Positions 45,049-52,562 of a stretch of DNA of 64,000 nt are shown here, piece by piece (position 1 is the first letter of the stretch; every line of letters begins with the position of its first letter). Source of the DNA: Gaiellasilicea sp963730405 (GTDB taxonomy: Bacteria > Actinomycetota > Thermoleophilia > Gaiellales > Gaiellaceae); NCBI GenBank assembly GCA_963730405.1, contig CAVSRW010000011.1:308507-372506 (forward strand). Direction: 5' to 3'. The translations under genes and the position numbers were made by a program. The notes beneath the pieces are model-generated. The model saw nothing but the letters and a program-made list of their open reading frames with translations, searched no databases and was not told where the DNA came from.

Positions 45049-45683
45049 TAGGTCTTGCGCCCCTTGAAGACGAGCTTCGTGTCCACGTACTCGTCGCCCT
45101 CGATCTGGGCGGCCAGCAGCTCCTTCACGCGCGGCCGGGTCTCATCGGGTGTCTCGGAACGGTCGAGCCACTCCTCGAGTGGATGCCGCTTCTCGAACGC
45201 CTCGACCTGCTCCACGTTGAGCCCGGCTGCTTCGAGGAGGCCGCGCCACTCCGCCTCGGAGTACGAGCGGACATGCGTCGGATCGCGCAGCTTCTCGGCC
45301 TCCTCGACCTCCTCGCTGACGTAGAGCGTGTCCTCGACGACGACGAGATCGTTGGAGACGCGTGCCATCTCGGCGACCGCGGCGGCGACGTCGCCGAAGT
45401 GGTGCGGCGCGATCCGGGAGACGACGAGGTCGAAGGCGCCGTCGGCGAAAGGCAGGTCCTCGGCGCGGCAGATCACATCCGGCTGCATCCCGGGGGCAGG
45501 ATCGGAGCTGACCACCTGGAGACCAGCCTCACGCAGCCGCCGCGCAACATGACCCCCGCCCGTGGCGACGTCGAGCGCGGTCCGCGAGCCCTCCGCCCAG
45601 CGGACGATCAGGTCGAGGTCGGCGCCCTCGCGCTGCTCGGGCGCGTTCCGGTACGCCTCCGCGCGGGACGACCAGTCGCTCAC
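45048..45683 (-). CDS. SAM-dependent methyltransferase within the sucCD operon
   Basis: 211 residues of the class I methyltransferase type 11 family: LDVATGGGHVARRLREAGLQV (SAM motif I), VVSSDPAPGMQPDVICRAEDLPFADGAFDLVVSRIAPHHFGD (motifs II-IV, split), MARVSNDLVVVEDTLY. It looks like the UbiE/small-molecule group. It overlaps the sucC stop by four bases and the sucD start by one base, so all three are translated from one mRNA. A methyl acceptor is not evident. Confidence 0.9.
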   Translation of the reverse strand: MSDWSSRAEAYRNAPEQREGADLDLIVRWAEGSRTALDVATGGGHVARRLREAGLQVVSSDPAPGMQPDVICRAEDLPFADGAFDLVVSRIAPHHFGDVAAAVAEMARVSNDLVVVEDTLYVSEEVEEAEKLRDPTHVRSYSEAEWRGLLEAAGLNVEQVEAFEKRHPLEEWLDRSETPDETRPRVKELLAAQIEGDEYVDTKLVFKGRKT

Positions 45684-46837
45684 TGTGCCGCCCTGCTTCC
45701 TACCAGCTCCACGGCCTTGCGGGCGCCGTCGAGCATTGTCGCCTCGACGTAGAGCCCCTCGGGCGCCGCGTCGGCAAGCACCTTCCGGCCCTCCTCGGCG
45801 TTCGTGCCGTCGAGCCGCACGACGATCGGCTGCTCGATCGTCATCCGCTCGAGCGCGGCCAGGATGCCGCGCGCGACCTCGTCGCAGCGCGTGATCCCGC
45901 CGAAGATGTTGAAGAAGATCGACTTCACCTGCGGGTCGCGCGTGATCACCTCGAGCGCGTCCACGACCCCCTCCGCGTCGCCGCCGCCGCCGAGGTCGCA
46001 GAAGTTGGCCGGCCGGCCGCCGACGAGCGCGATCACGTCGAGCGTCGACATGACGAGCCCGGCGCCGTTGCCGAGGATCCCGACTTCTCCGTCGAGCTTC
46101 ACGTATGTGACGTCTTTCTCGCGCGCGAGCGCCTCGAGCGGATCGGCCGCCTCGACGTCGCGCATCTCCGCGATCTCCGGATGCTTGTAGAGCGCGTTGT
46201 CGTCAGCCGTGAACTTGGAGTCGAGCGCCTTCACCTCGCCCTCGGGCGTCACGATCAGCGGGTTGACCTCGCAGAGCATCGCGTCGGTCGCGACGAACGC
46301 CTCGTAGAGCTTCCCGACGATCGCTGCGATCTGCTTCTGCTCGTTCGGGTCATCGACTCCGGCGCCGTAGATCAGCCGCCGGGCCTGCCACGGCTGGAAC
46401 CCCTCCAGCGGATCGACGTGCAGGCGGACGAGCGCGTCCGGCGTCTTCTCCGCCACCTCCTCGATGTCCATTCCGCCCTGCGTCGTGAACATGAAGAGCG
46501 GCTTCTTCTCGCCGCGGTCGAACGTGATCGAGAGGTAGTACTCCTTCTCGATGTCGGACGCCTGCTCGATCCAGAGCGTGCGGACGACGTGGCCGCGGAT
46601 GTCCAGGCCGAGGATCTGCCGCGCCTTCTCCTCCGCGTCGGCCGGATCGTCCGCGAGCTTGATCCCGCCGGCCTTGCCGCGCCCTCCGGTCAGCACCTGG
46701 GCCTTGACGACGACCTGCCCGCCCAGCTCCTCGGCCGCCGCACGCGCCTCCTCGGGCGTCGTCGCCGGCCGTCCCTCGGATACGGGGATGCCATAGCGCT
46801 TGAAGAGCTGCTTGCCCTGATACTCGTAGAGGTCCAA
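45680..46837 (-). CDS. sucC: Succinyl-CoA ligase, beta subunit
   Basis: 385 residues. It begins LDLYEYQGKQLFKRYGIPVS, the exact family N-terminus, so TTG 46,837 is the start although the frame runs upstream. ATP-grasp motifs include VVKAQVLTGGRGKAGGIKLA, CEVNPLIVTPEGEVKALDSK, LDGEVGILGNGAGLVMSTLD, FCDLGGGGDAEGV and FFNIFGGITRCDEVARGIL. First gene of sucC-methyltransferase-sucD. A minus-strand TAGAGT lies 10 bases before the start. Confidence 0.96.
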   Translation of the reverse strand: MDLYEYQGKQLFKRYGIPVSEGRPATTPEEARAAAEELGGQVVVKAQVLTGGRGKAGGIKLADDPADAEEKARQILGLDIRGHVVRTLWIEQASDIEKEYYLSITFDRGEKKPLFMFTTQGGMDIEEVAEKTPDALVRLHVDPLEGFQPWQARRLIYGAGVDDPNEQKQIAAIVGKLYEAFVATDAMLCEVNPLIVTPEGEVKALDSKFTADDNALYKHPEIAEMRDVEAADPLEALAREKDVTYVKLDGEVGILGNGAGLVMSTLDVIALVGGRPANFCDLGGGGDAEGVVDALEVITRDPQVKSIFFNIFGGITRCDEVARGILAALERMTIEQPIVVRLDGTNAEEGRKVLADAAPEGLYVEATMLDGARKAVELVGSRAAQ

Positions 46838-46859
46838 AGCGGTCGCGACTCTACCTGCG

Positions 46860-46865
46860 TAGATT
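46860..46865 (+). promoter_or_regulatory. -10 box of the lipoprotein gene, leaderless type
   Basis: TAGATT lies 6 bases before ATG 46,872. Confidence 0.5.
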
Positions 46866-46871
46866 GGCCGG

Positions 46872-47426
46872 ATGCGCCGGACCGTCCCTCTGCTCGTGCT
46901 GGCGGTCGTCCTGGGCGGCTGCGGGAGCGCCGAGAGCACCGCCGACTCGTTGCCGCCGGCGCGCGCGGCCGAGCCGCAGCACGCGGAGCTGAACTGGCGA
47001 GAGAGCCACCCCGCCGCGACGGGTGAGCGCCTCGTCTTTGAGGTCGGCGAGCTGGACGTGACCGAGAACGGGTGGTTGGTGGGTGTCGGCGTTGAGAACC
47101 GGACGCCGTTCGACTTCGAGATCGAAACCGGGCCGGCCGGCTACGGCTTCGGCTTGATGCTGTTCCACACGGGCGACCTGAAGGAGCTCGAGGAAGCGAA
47201 CCGCGAGGGACGCCTGCCCGCGCTGCGGCGTGCGAGGCGGATCGAGCCCCCTCCGCCGCGGATCCTCCGCGCCGGCGGGACGTGGCGCGGAACCCTGACC
47301 GCTCCGGGGTCGCTGGGGGACGGGAGCTGGCTCCACGTCGTCTTCGGGACGTTCCGCGGCCTCGGCGACGCACCGGAGGAGTTCGCGCGCGTCGTCTGGT
47401 TCACCGACCACGCCCACCAGCTCTAA
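46872..47426 (+). CDS. Putative lipoprotein, function unknown
   Basis: 184 residues. Signal peptide MRRTVPLLVLAVVLGGC ends in a lipobox (LGGC), so the Cys at 17 is likely acylated and the protein anchored outside the membrane. The mature part has a beta-rich look (RLVFEVGELDVTENGWLVGV and GVENRTPFDFEIETGPAGYG, RAGGTWRGTLTAPGSLGDGS) like an immunoglobulin-type or DUF4352-like fold. Not recognised as a named family. Divergent from sucC, with 34 bases between starts. Confidence 0.75.
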   Translation: MRRTVPLLVLAVVLGGCGSAESTADSLPPARAAEPQHAELNWRESHPAATGERLVFEVGELDVTENGWLVGVGVENRTPFDFEIETGPAGYGFGLMLFHTGDLKELEEANREGRLPALRRARRIEPPPPRILRAGGTWRGTLTAPGSLGDGSWLHVVFGTFRGLGDAPEEFARVVWFTDHAHQL

Positions 47427-47478
47427 CGCGAGCTTGTAACCTCCGCGCCTCGAACGGTCCAGCCGTCAAGGAGGAGCG

Positions 47479-47640
47479 ATGGACGAGCAGAGCACGACAC
47501 TTACGGACGACGAGATCCTGAGCGTCGAGGACGAGGAGGTCGGCCAAATCACGGGTGACGCCGACGGCGACGACACGGACACGACCGACGGTGATTCCAG
47601 CGACGCCGACGCCGACGACTCGGACTCGGACTCCGCGTAG
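47479..47640 (+). CDS. Asp-rich 53-residue peptide, possible modified-peptide precursor
   Basis: MDEQSTTLTDDEILSVEDEE begins a 53-residue product whose second half consists almost only of Asp, Ser, Thr, Gly and Ala (GDADGDDTDTTDGDSSDADA, then DDSDSDSA). An AAGGAGGAGCG ribosome-binding site precedes the ATG, a strong signal in a genome that often uses none. The N-terminal 22 residues look like a leader (LTDDEILSVEDEEV), the rest like a repetitive core. The oxygenase gene begins inside this gene in another frame. A ribosomally made, post-translationally modified peptide is a reasonable hypothesis; alternatives are an acidic chaperone or ion-binding peptide. Confidence 0.6.
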   Translation: MDEQSTTLTDDEILSVEDEEVGQITGDADGDDTDTTDGDSSDADADDSDSDSA

Positions 47641-48775
47641 CCCCGCCGCTCTCGCGCGCGCCGTCGAGCCGCTCGAGCTCGAGCGGTTTCTCGCGGAGCA
47701 CTGGGAGCGGAAGCCGCTCGTCGTCCCGCGCGGAGAAGCGGGTCGCTTCGACGACCTGCTCTCCGCCCGGGACGTCGAGCGGCTGATCACGGAGACGGGG
47801 ATCCGGGAGCCCGCGTTCAGGCTCGTCAAGGCGGGTGAGACCATCTCCGGCTACAGCGGCGACCTGCCGTGGCGGCCGTCGGCCTTCACGGGTGTCGCCG
47901 ACGTGCGCCGCGTGCTGGACGAGTTCGAGCGCGGCGCGACGATCGTGCTCCAGGGGCTGCACCACCTCTGGCTCCCGCTCGCTCGGTACTGCCGCCACCT
48001 CGAGGCGTTGCTCGGCCACCCGGTGCAGGCGAACGCCTACTACACGCCCGCGGGCTCCCAGGGGCTGCCGGTTCACCACGACACCCACGAGGTGATCTCG
48101 CTCCAGGTCTCGGGGTCGAAGCGGTGGCTCGTGTACGAGCCCGTCCTGGAGCTGCCGCTGAAGAACCAGCGCTACCGCTCGGCGCTGGGCGAGCCCGGGG
48201 AGCCGGTCCTCGACGTCACCCTCACCGATGGGGACACGCTCTACCTGCCGCGCGGCTGGCTCCACCAGGCGCTGACCTCGGACACCGACTCGCTCCACAT
48301 CACCGTCGGCGTCAACGTGCGGCGCTGGGTCGACGAGGCGCGATCGGAGCTCGATGCGGCGGAGGACGAGCTCGCGTTCCGGCAGACGATCGACGCCGAG
48401 GAGCCACCGGAGCTGCCGGCCCTCGACGCCGAGACGGTCCGGGCGCGGGCGCGCGAGCGCTTCGTCCGCACCAGGCGCCCCGTCCTCGACGGCCAACTCT
48501 CGGAGTTACGCGCGCTCCCGGCGCTGACCGCCGGCGACGTGCTCGAGCGTCGCGACACCGTCATCGCCGACCTCGATGGGACAACGCTCGTCTTCGAGGG
48601 GAAGGCGCTGAGCTTCCCGTCCCGCCTCGAGCCCGAGCTCGAGTTCCTCGTCGCGACCGAGGCGCCGTTCCGCGCCTCCGAGCTTCCCGGCGACCTCGAC
48701 GACGCCGGCCGGCTGGTGCTCGTCAGGCGTCTCGTACGCGAAGGATTTCTCCGACGTAGCGCTTCGGACGGCTGA
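47555..48775 (+). CDS. JmjC/cupin-type 2-oxoglutarate oxygenase
   Basis: 406 residues from GTG 47,555, or slightly less from GTG 47,591; no later start codon precedes conserved sequence, so the gene must overlap the Asp-rich peptide gene out of frame. It belongs to the cupin_4/ribosomal-oxygenase group: LELERFLAEHWERKPLVVPR at the N-terminus, iron-binding HxD in GLPVHHDTHEVISLQVSGSK, KRWLVYEPVL, DGDTLYLPRGWLHQALTSDT with the third His, and a C-terminal winged-helix-like part. Related enzymes hydroxylate protein side chains. The overlapping Asp-rich peptide is an obvious candidate substrate. The 3' end overlaps the convergent ferredoxin-like gene by 53 bases. Confidence 0.9.
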   Translation: MTPTATTRTRPTVIPATPTPTTRTRTPRSPAALARAVEPLELERFLAEHWERKPLVVPRGEAGRFDDLLSARDVERLITETGIREPAFRLVKAGETISGYSGDLPWRPSAFTGVADVRRVLDEFERGATIVLQGLHHLWLPLARYCRHLEALLGHPVQANAYYTPAGSQGLPVHHDTHEVISLQVSGSKRWLVYEPVLELPLKNQRYRSALGEPGEPVLDVTLTDGDTLYLPRGWLHQALTSDTDSLHITVGVNVRRWVDEARSELDAAEDELAFRQTIDAEEPPELPALDAETVRARARERFVRTRRPVLDGQLSELRALPALTAGDVLERRDTVIADLDGTTLVFEGKALSFPSRLEPELEFLVATEAPFRASELPGDLDDAGRLVLVRRLVREGFLRRSASDG

Positions 48776-49625
48776 GCCGCCTCGTCGAACAGGTCAGGTG
48801 GGTGAGGGCACCCTCCTCGACGCGCACCTCGACTCCCCACACCCTCTGCTCGGCGACGACCTCGGCCCGCCAGCGGCCGCCCTCGGGCGCGATCGAACGC
48901 ACGCGAACCTCGTCGACGCCGAGCAGCGACGCCGACTCGCGCACCGCCATCTCCGCTGCCTGGGCCGCGAAGCCGTAGCAGCAGCGGCCGCGATAGAGCG
49001 GAAGATGGATGCGGCGCTCGAGCGCGGCCGCGACGACCGGCCAGGCCTCCCCCGGCTCGACGCGGCCGTAGTAGACGCCGTCGGCGAGCACGACGAGGTT
49101 TCCTGCGAACCGGTCACCACCCAGGTGCGACGACTGCCACGCCCAGCCCTCGTCGACCTGCTCCCGAACCGCGTCGTAGAGCGGCCGGCCGAACTTGGCG
49201 CAGCAGCGGTCGTGCTTGCCGTGGGTGCAGATGAGGAAGAGCGGGTGATCGACCGGCTCGCCTGCTGTCGCGAGGTCGAGGCCGATCAGGTCGTCGTGGC
49301 GCTCGAGCGAGAGGCTGCGCAGTTCGCGCTCGCGCACGGTCGAACGCACGACGAAGGCGGTGAGACCGTCGGCGCTGCGCCGGTCGGTGCGGCGGATGAA
49401 GAGGATGCGCGAGCGCGGCAGCCGCAGGCGCTCCGCGACCAGGTATTCCTTGAGCTCGCGGCTCAGCGTCGAGTCGTCGACCGCGTCGTGCGCCCAGAGG
49501 CCGCGGTACTCGATCAGGATCCACGTGTCGACGCGGCTGGCGGTCGCGTGCAGCGACTCGTCGTGCGCGAGACTCGTCTCGGCGCAGAGAGGCTTCGTCG
49601 ACTCAGGCCTCGTCGGCGACGACAC
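48723..49625 (-). CDS. Sucrase/ferredoxin-like family protein
   Basis: 300 residues of the sucrase/ferredoxin-like (thioredoxin-fold [2Fe-2S]) family. CAETSLAHDESLHATASRVD opens the protein, FLICTHGKHDRCCAKFGRPL holds the Cys cluster, and SSHLGGDRFAGNLVVLADGV is the second family motif; a further CC occurs in YRGRCCYGFAAQAAE. It may bind an iron-sulfur cluster and pass electrons. It is convergent with the JmjC gene and overlaps its end; its own start overlaps the biotin carboxylase gene end by 23 bases. Confidence 0.85.
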   Translation of the reverse strand: MSSPTRPESTKPLCAETSLAHDESLHATASRVDTWILIEYRGLWAHDAVDDSTLSRELKEYLVAERLRLPRSRILFIRRTDRRSADGLTAFVVRSTVRERELRSLSLERHDDLIGLDLATAGEPVDHPLFLICTHGKHDRCCAKFGRPLYDAVREQVDEGWAWQSSHLGGDRFAGNLVVLADGVYYGRVEPGEAWPVVAAALERRIHLPLYRGRCCYGFAAQAAEMAVRESASLLGVDEVRVRSIAPEGGRWRAEVVAEQRVWGVEVRVEEGALTHLTCSTRRLSRPKRYVGEILRVRDA

Positions 49626-51369
49626 GGCAGATCACCTGCCCGCTCGCGACTGGGTCACCGGCCGCGACCGAGACGTCGGCGACGGTTCCGGCCCGGTGCG
49701 CCGCGATCTCGTTCTCCATCTTCATCGCCTCGACGACGCAGATGACCGCACCCGGCTCGACCTCGTCTCCCTCCCGGACGTCCACCTTGAGCACCGTCCC
49801 CTGCATCGGGCTGACGACGGAGTCGCTGCCCGCCCCGCCGCGGCCGGACGCCTCGCGCTCCCGGCGGCGCCGCGCCAGCTCGACCCAGGGGGGCTCCGGC
49901 TCGAGGAGGGTGACGTCGTACCGGCGGCCACCGACTTCGACCGCGGTCACGCGCGGCCGAACGCGCCCGTTCGAGGCGGCGACCTCGGCCGGAGGCTCGC
50001 GCGTCAGCTCCTCGGCGCGGGCGGCCAGCTCCTCCGACTCGACGAGGCCGTGTCCCGTGCCGCCGGCGATGAACTCCGGATGCGAGAGCAGGGCGCGGTG
50101 GAAGCCGAGCAGGGTCGGCGGCCCGCCGATCTGGAACTCGTCGAGCGCACGCAGCATGCGCCGGCGCGCGTGCTCGCGGTCGACCCCGTGCACGATCAGC
50201 TTCGCGATCATCGGGTCGTAGAGGCCGCTGATCTCGGAGCCGGCGACGACGCCGGAGTCGACGCGGACGCCCGGGCCGGAGGGCTCGCGGTACGCCGTGA
50301 TCCGCCCCGGCGCGGGGAGGAAGCCGCTCGAGACGTCCTCCGCGTTGATCCGGCACTCGATCGCGTGGCCGCGCAGGACGACGTCCTCCTGCCGGATCGA
50401 AAGCGGCTCCCCGGCCGCGATCAGCAGCTGTTCGCGGACGAGGTCGACCCCCGTGACCTCCTCGGTGACGGTGTGCTCGACCTGGATCCGCGTGTTCATC
50501 TCCATGAAGTAGTAGGAGCCGTCGGCCGTGAGGAGACCCTCGATCGTCCCGGCGGAGCGGTACCCGGCCGCCCGGGCGGCGTCGACCGCGATCTGCCCGA
50601 TCCGCGCGCGCAGCGCTTCGTCGACCGCGGGCGAGGGTGTCTCCTCGACCAGCTTCTGGTGCCGGCGCTGGATCGTGCAGTCGCGCTCGCCCAGGTGGAT
50701 CACGTTCCCGTGCTCGTCGGCGAGGACCTGCACCTCGACGTGGCGCGGGTCGACGAGGTAGCGCTCGACGTAGACGCGCCCGTCGGCGAAGTACTTCTCC
50801 CCCTCGCGCTGCGCCGACTCGAACGCGCGCTCGGCCTCGTCGGGCGACTCGACCAGCTTCATCCCCTTGCCGCCGCCGCCCGCCGCCGCCTTCACGATCA
50901 GCGGGTAGCCGACCTCCTCGCCCAGGCGCAACACCTCGGCCACGGTCTCGACCGGCTCCGTCGCGCCCGGGATGATCGGCACCCCCGCGGCCTGCATCGC
51001 CGTCCGCGCCTCCGTCTTCGACCCCATCAGCTCGATCGCGGCGCTGGGCGGCCCGATCCACACGAGGCCCGCCTCCTCGACCGCGCGCGCGAAGGCTGCG
51101 TTCTCGGCGAGGAAGCCGTACCCCGGATGGATCGCGTCCGCGCCCGCCTGCCGCGCTGCTTCGAGGATCCGCTCCCCGACGAGATAGCTCTCCGCGGCGG
51201 GCCCCGGACCGACGAGGTACGCCTCGTCGGCTGCGCGCACATGCAGCGCGTCGCGGTCGGCTTCCGAGTAGACGGCAACCGAGGCGACGCCGAGCTCGCG
51301 CAGGGTCCGGAAGATCCGGATCGCGATCTCGCCGCGGTTCGCGACGAGCACTTTCGAGGGAAGCGCCAT
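49603..51369 (-). CDS. accA3: Acyl-CoA carboxylase alpha chain (biotin carboxylase and carrier)
   Basis: 588 residues. Biotin carboxylase domain (about 1-450): VLVANRGEIAIRIFRTLREL, GYGFLAENAAFARA, KAAAGGGGKGMKLVE, HVEVQVLADEHGNVIHLGERDCTIQRR (split motif), MNTRIQVEHTVTEEVTG. Biotin carrier domain at the C-terminus with the biotinyl Lys in VVEAMKMENEI. The layout matches actinobacterial AccA/PccA alpha chains. The beta chain is encoded 6 kb away at 57.5-59.1 kb. Probable substrates are acetyl- or propionyl-CoA. The gene symbol is tentative. Confidence 0.94.
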   Translation of the reverse strand: MALPSKVLVANRGEIAIRIFRTLRELGVASVAVYSEADRDALHVRAADEAYLVGPGPAAESYLVGERILEAARQAGADAIHPGYGFLAENAAFARAVEEAGLVWIGPPSAAIELMGSKTEARTAMQAAGVPIIPGATEPVETVAEVLRLGEEVGYPLIVKAAAGGGGKGMKLVESPDEAERAFESAQREGEKYFADGRVYVERYLVDPRHVEVQVLADEHGNVIHLGERDCTIQRRHQKLVEETPSPAVDEALRARIGQIAVDAARAAGYRSAGTIEGLLTADGSYYFMEMNTRIQVEHTVTEEVTGVDLVREQLLIAAGEPLSIRQEDVVLRGHAIECRINAEDVSSGFLPAPGRITAYREPSGPGVRVDSGVVAGSEISGLYDPMIAKLIVHGVDREHARRRMLRALDEFQIGGPPTLLGFHRALLSHPEFIAGGTGHGLVESEELAARAEELTREPPAEVAASNGRVRPRVTAVEVGGRRYDVTLLEPEPPWVELARRRREREASGRGGAGSDSVVSPMQGTVLKVDVREGDEVEPGAVICVVEAMKMENEIAAHRAGTVADVSVAAGDPVASGQVICRVVADEA

Positions 51370-51393
51370 GGCGCGCGTATTCTCACGGAAGCC

Positions 51394-51933
51394 GTGACGC
51401 TGCCCGATCAGTTGACCGTCGCCCGTGCCGCCTCGGTGCCGATCGTGGTGCTGCTGTACGCGTGGAACTTCCCGAACAACGAGTACTGGGCGACGGCGGT
51501 CTTCTGCGTCGCGATGGCGACCGACTGGTTCGACGGCCGGATCGCGCGCCGGCGCGGGGTCACCTCGCAGCTCGGCTCGCTGCTCGACCCGATCGCGGAC
51601 AAGGTGCTCGTCCTCGCGGTGCTCGTGATGCTGATCGAGGACGGCGTCTGGCCGGGCTGGATGGTCGCCGCGATCGTCGCCCGCGAGATCCTGATCTCGG
51701 GCCTGCGGCTCGCCGCGATCGAGCGCGGAGTCGTCATCGCGGCGCGCGACCTCGGCAAGCTGAAGACGTGGGCGCAAGCGATGGCCGCCGCGCTGGGAGG
51801 GTTCGCGGCCGCGGGAGCGTGGGACGACAGCATTGCGTGGTGGGCGCTACTCGTCGCCCTGGTGCTGACCTGGGTGTCCGGCCTCGACTACGCCCGTTCG
51901 GCGCCGCGACTGCTCCGCGGCAGCGCAGCCTGA
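51394..51933 (+). CDS. pgsA: CDP-diacylglycerol--glycerol-3-phosphate phosphatidyltransferase
   Basis: 179-residue membrane enzyme of phosphatidylglycerol synthesis. The CDP-alcohol phosphotransferase motif is complete: DWFDGRIARRRGVTSQLGSL then LDPIADK (D-x2-DG-x2-AR-x8-G-x3-D-x3-D). Four to five membrane helices. The GTG at 51,394 directly precedes the conserved TLPDQLTVARAASVP start. It is divergent from the carboxylase alpha chain across only 24 bases. Confidence 0.94.
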   Translation: MTLPDQLTVARAASVPIVVLLYAWNFPNNEYWATAVFCVAMATDWFDGRIARRRGVTSQLGSLLDPIADKVLVLAVLVMLIEDGVWPGWMVAAIVAREILISGLRLAAIERGVVIAARDLGKLKTWAQAMAAALGGFAAAGAWDDSIAWWALLVALVLTWVSGLDYARSAPRLLRGSAA

Positions 51934-52120
51934 GGCAGGCCGGTGCGCCTACGACGGCGCTATGCGACTCGCACCAGTCACCGAACGCAGCCCAGGCGTT
52001 CAGATAGCCGGCGAGCTGGGTCAGCCCGCGTGCGACCTCGACCTTGATCGAGATGACGCAGATCGGACAGAAAGGCTCTTCGGCGGACCGGGCGGGATGG
52101 TCTCCGCAGCGACAACACAT
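51734..52120 (-). CDS. Small zinc-ribbon protein (N-terminal part reliable)
   Basis: The minus-strand frame from ATG 52,120 starts MCCRCGDHPARSAEEPFCPI and continues with ICVISIKVEVARGLTQLAGY, then LNAWAAFGDWCES. The CxxC...CxxC spacing indicates a zinc ribbon, followed by one helix. The segment to about residue 55 looks like a real protein. The rest of the frame, which runs 200 bases into pgsA on the other strand, looks noncoding, so a frameshift near 51,960 or a missed stop is likely. It follows the acidic small gene by 33 bases. Confidence 0.45.
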   Translation of the reverse strand: MCCRCGDHPARSAEEPFCPICVISIKVEVARGLTQLAGYLNAWAAFGDWCESHSAVVGAPACLRLRCRGAVAAPNGRSRGRTPRSAPGRRVAPTTQCCRPTLPRPRTLPARRPSLAPTSSACRGRAPR

Positions 52121-52153
52121 AGTGGACGTAGAACGGCGCCGGCCGCCGAACGG

Positions 52154-52297
52154 TTACGGGTCGAGCTCGCCGTCCTCGACGCCCTCGAGCAGGGCCGCCT
52201 CGGCCCAGCCACCGTCCTGCTCGGTGGGTCGTGCGAGCGCCGCGAGGATCGCCTCGCGCTCCTCCTCCGGCGGCTCCGGCTCGATCGTCGCGGGCAT
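52154..52297 (-). CDS. Small acidic protein, possibly carboxylase epsilon-like
   Basis: 47 residues: MPATIEPEPPEEEREAILAA, LARPTEQDGGWAEAALLEGV, then EDGELDP. An IxPEPxxEEREAILAAL helix and a closing Trp-Ala-Leu-x-Glu-Gly segment resemble the short epsilon subunits of actinobacterial acyl-CoA carboxylases, whose alpha chain lies 0.8 kb away; the match is suggestive only. ATG 52,297 is preferred over ATG 52,339; TAGGCT lies about 12 bases upstream. Confidence 0.5.
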   Translation of the reverse strand: MPATIEPEPPEEEREAILAALARPTEQDGGWAEAALLEGVEDGELDP

Positions 52298-52429
52298 CGG
52301 CTCGTAGCCTAACCGGACACCATTTGTAACTCGACACACGTGAAATCACCTTTTCGAGGGATTACGGGCTGCAATGCGACGGTCATCATCCCGCGAGTCC
52401 TGACGATCCCGCCAACGGAGGGCACAGAA

Positions 52430-52537
52430 ATGCTGCAGTGGAGGAATGGACGTCTGATCGGAGTTCTCGTCGCGGTGGTGGCTCTCGCCATGGCGATCGG
52501 GAACTGGGGTTGGGAAAGCTTCACATGGGGTTGGTAA
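52430..52537 (+). CDS. 35-residue membrane peptide, Trp-rich tail
   Basis: MLQWRNGRLIGVLVAVVALA begins a 35-residue product with one hydrophobic helix and the tail NWGWESFTWGW. GGAGGG precedes the ATG at a suitable distance. It lies 25 bases before the GGDEF/HD-GYP gene and may be co-transcribed. One short helix with an aromatic end is typical of small membrane regulators, but also of chance frames; the ribosome-binding site raises confidence. Confidence 0.5.
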   Translation: MLQWRNGRLIGVLVAVVALAMAIGNWGWESFTWGW

Positions 52538-52562
52538 GCGCCGCGTTGGTAGGGACCGTGTA

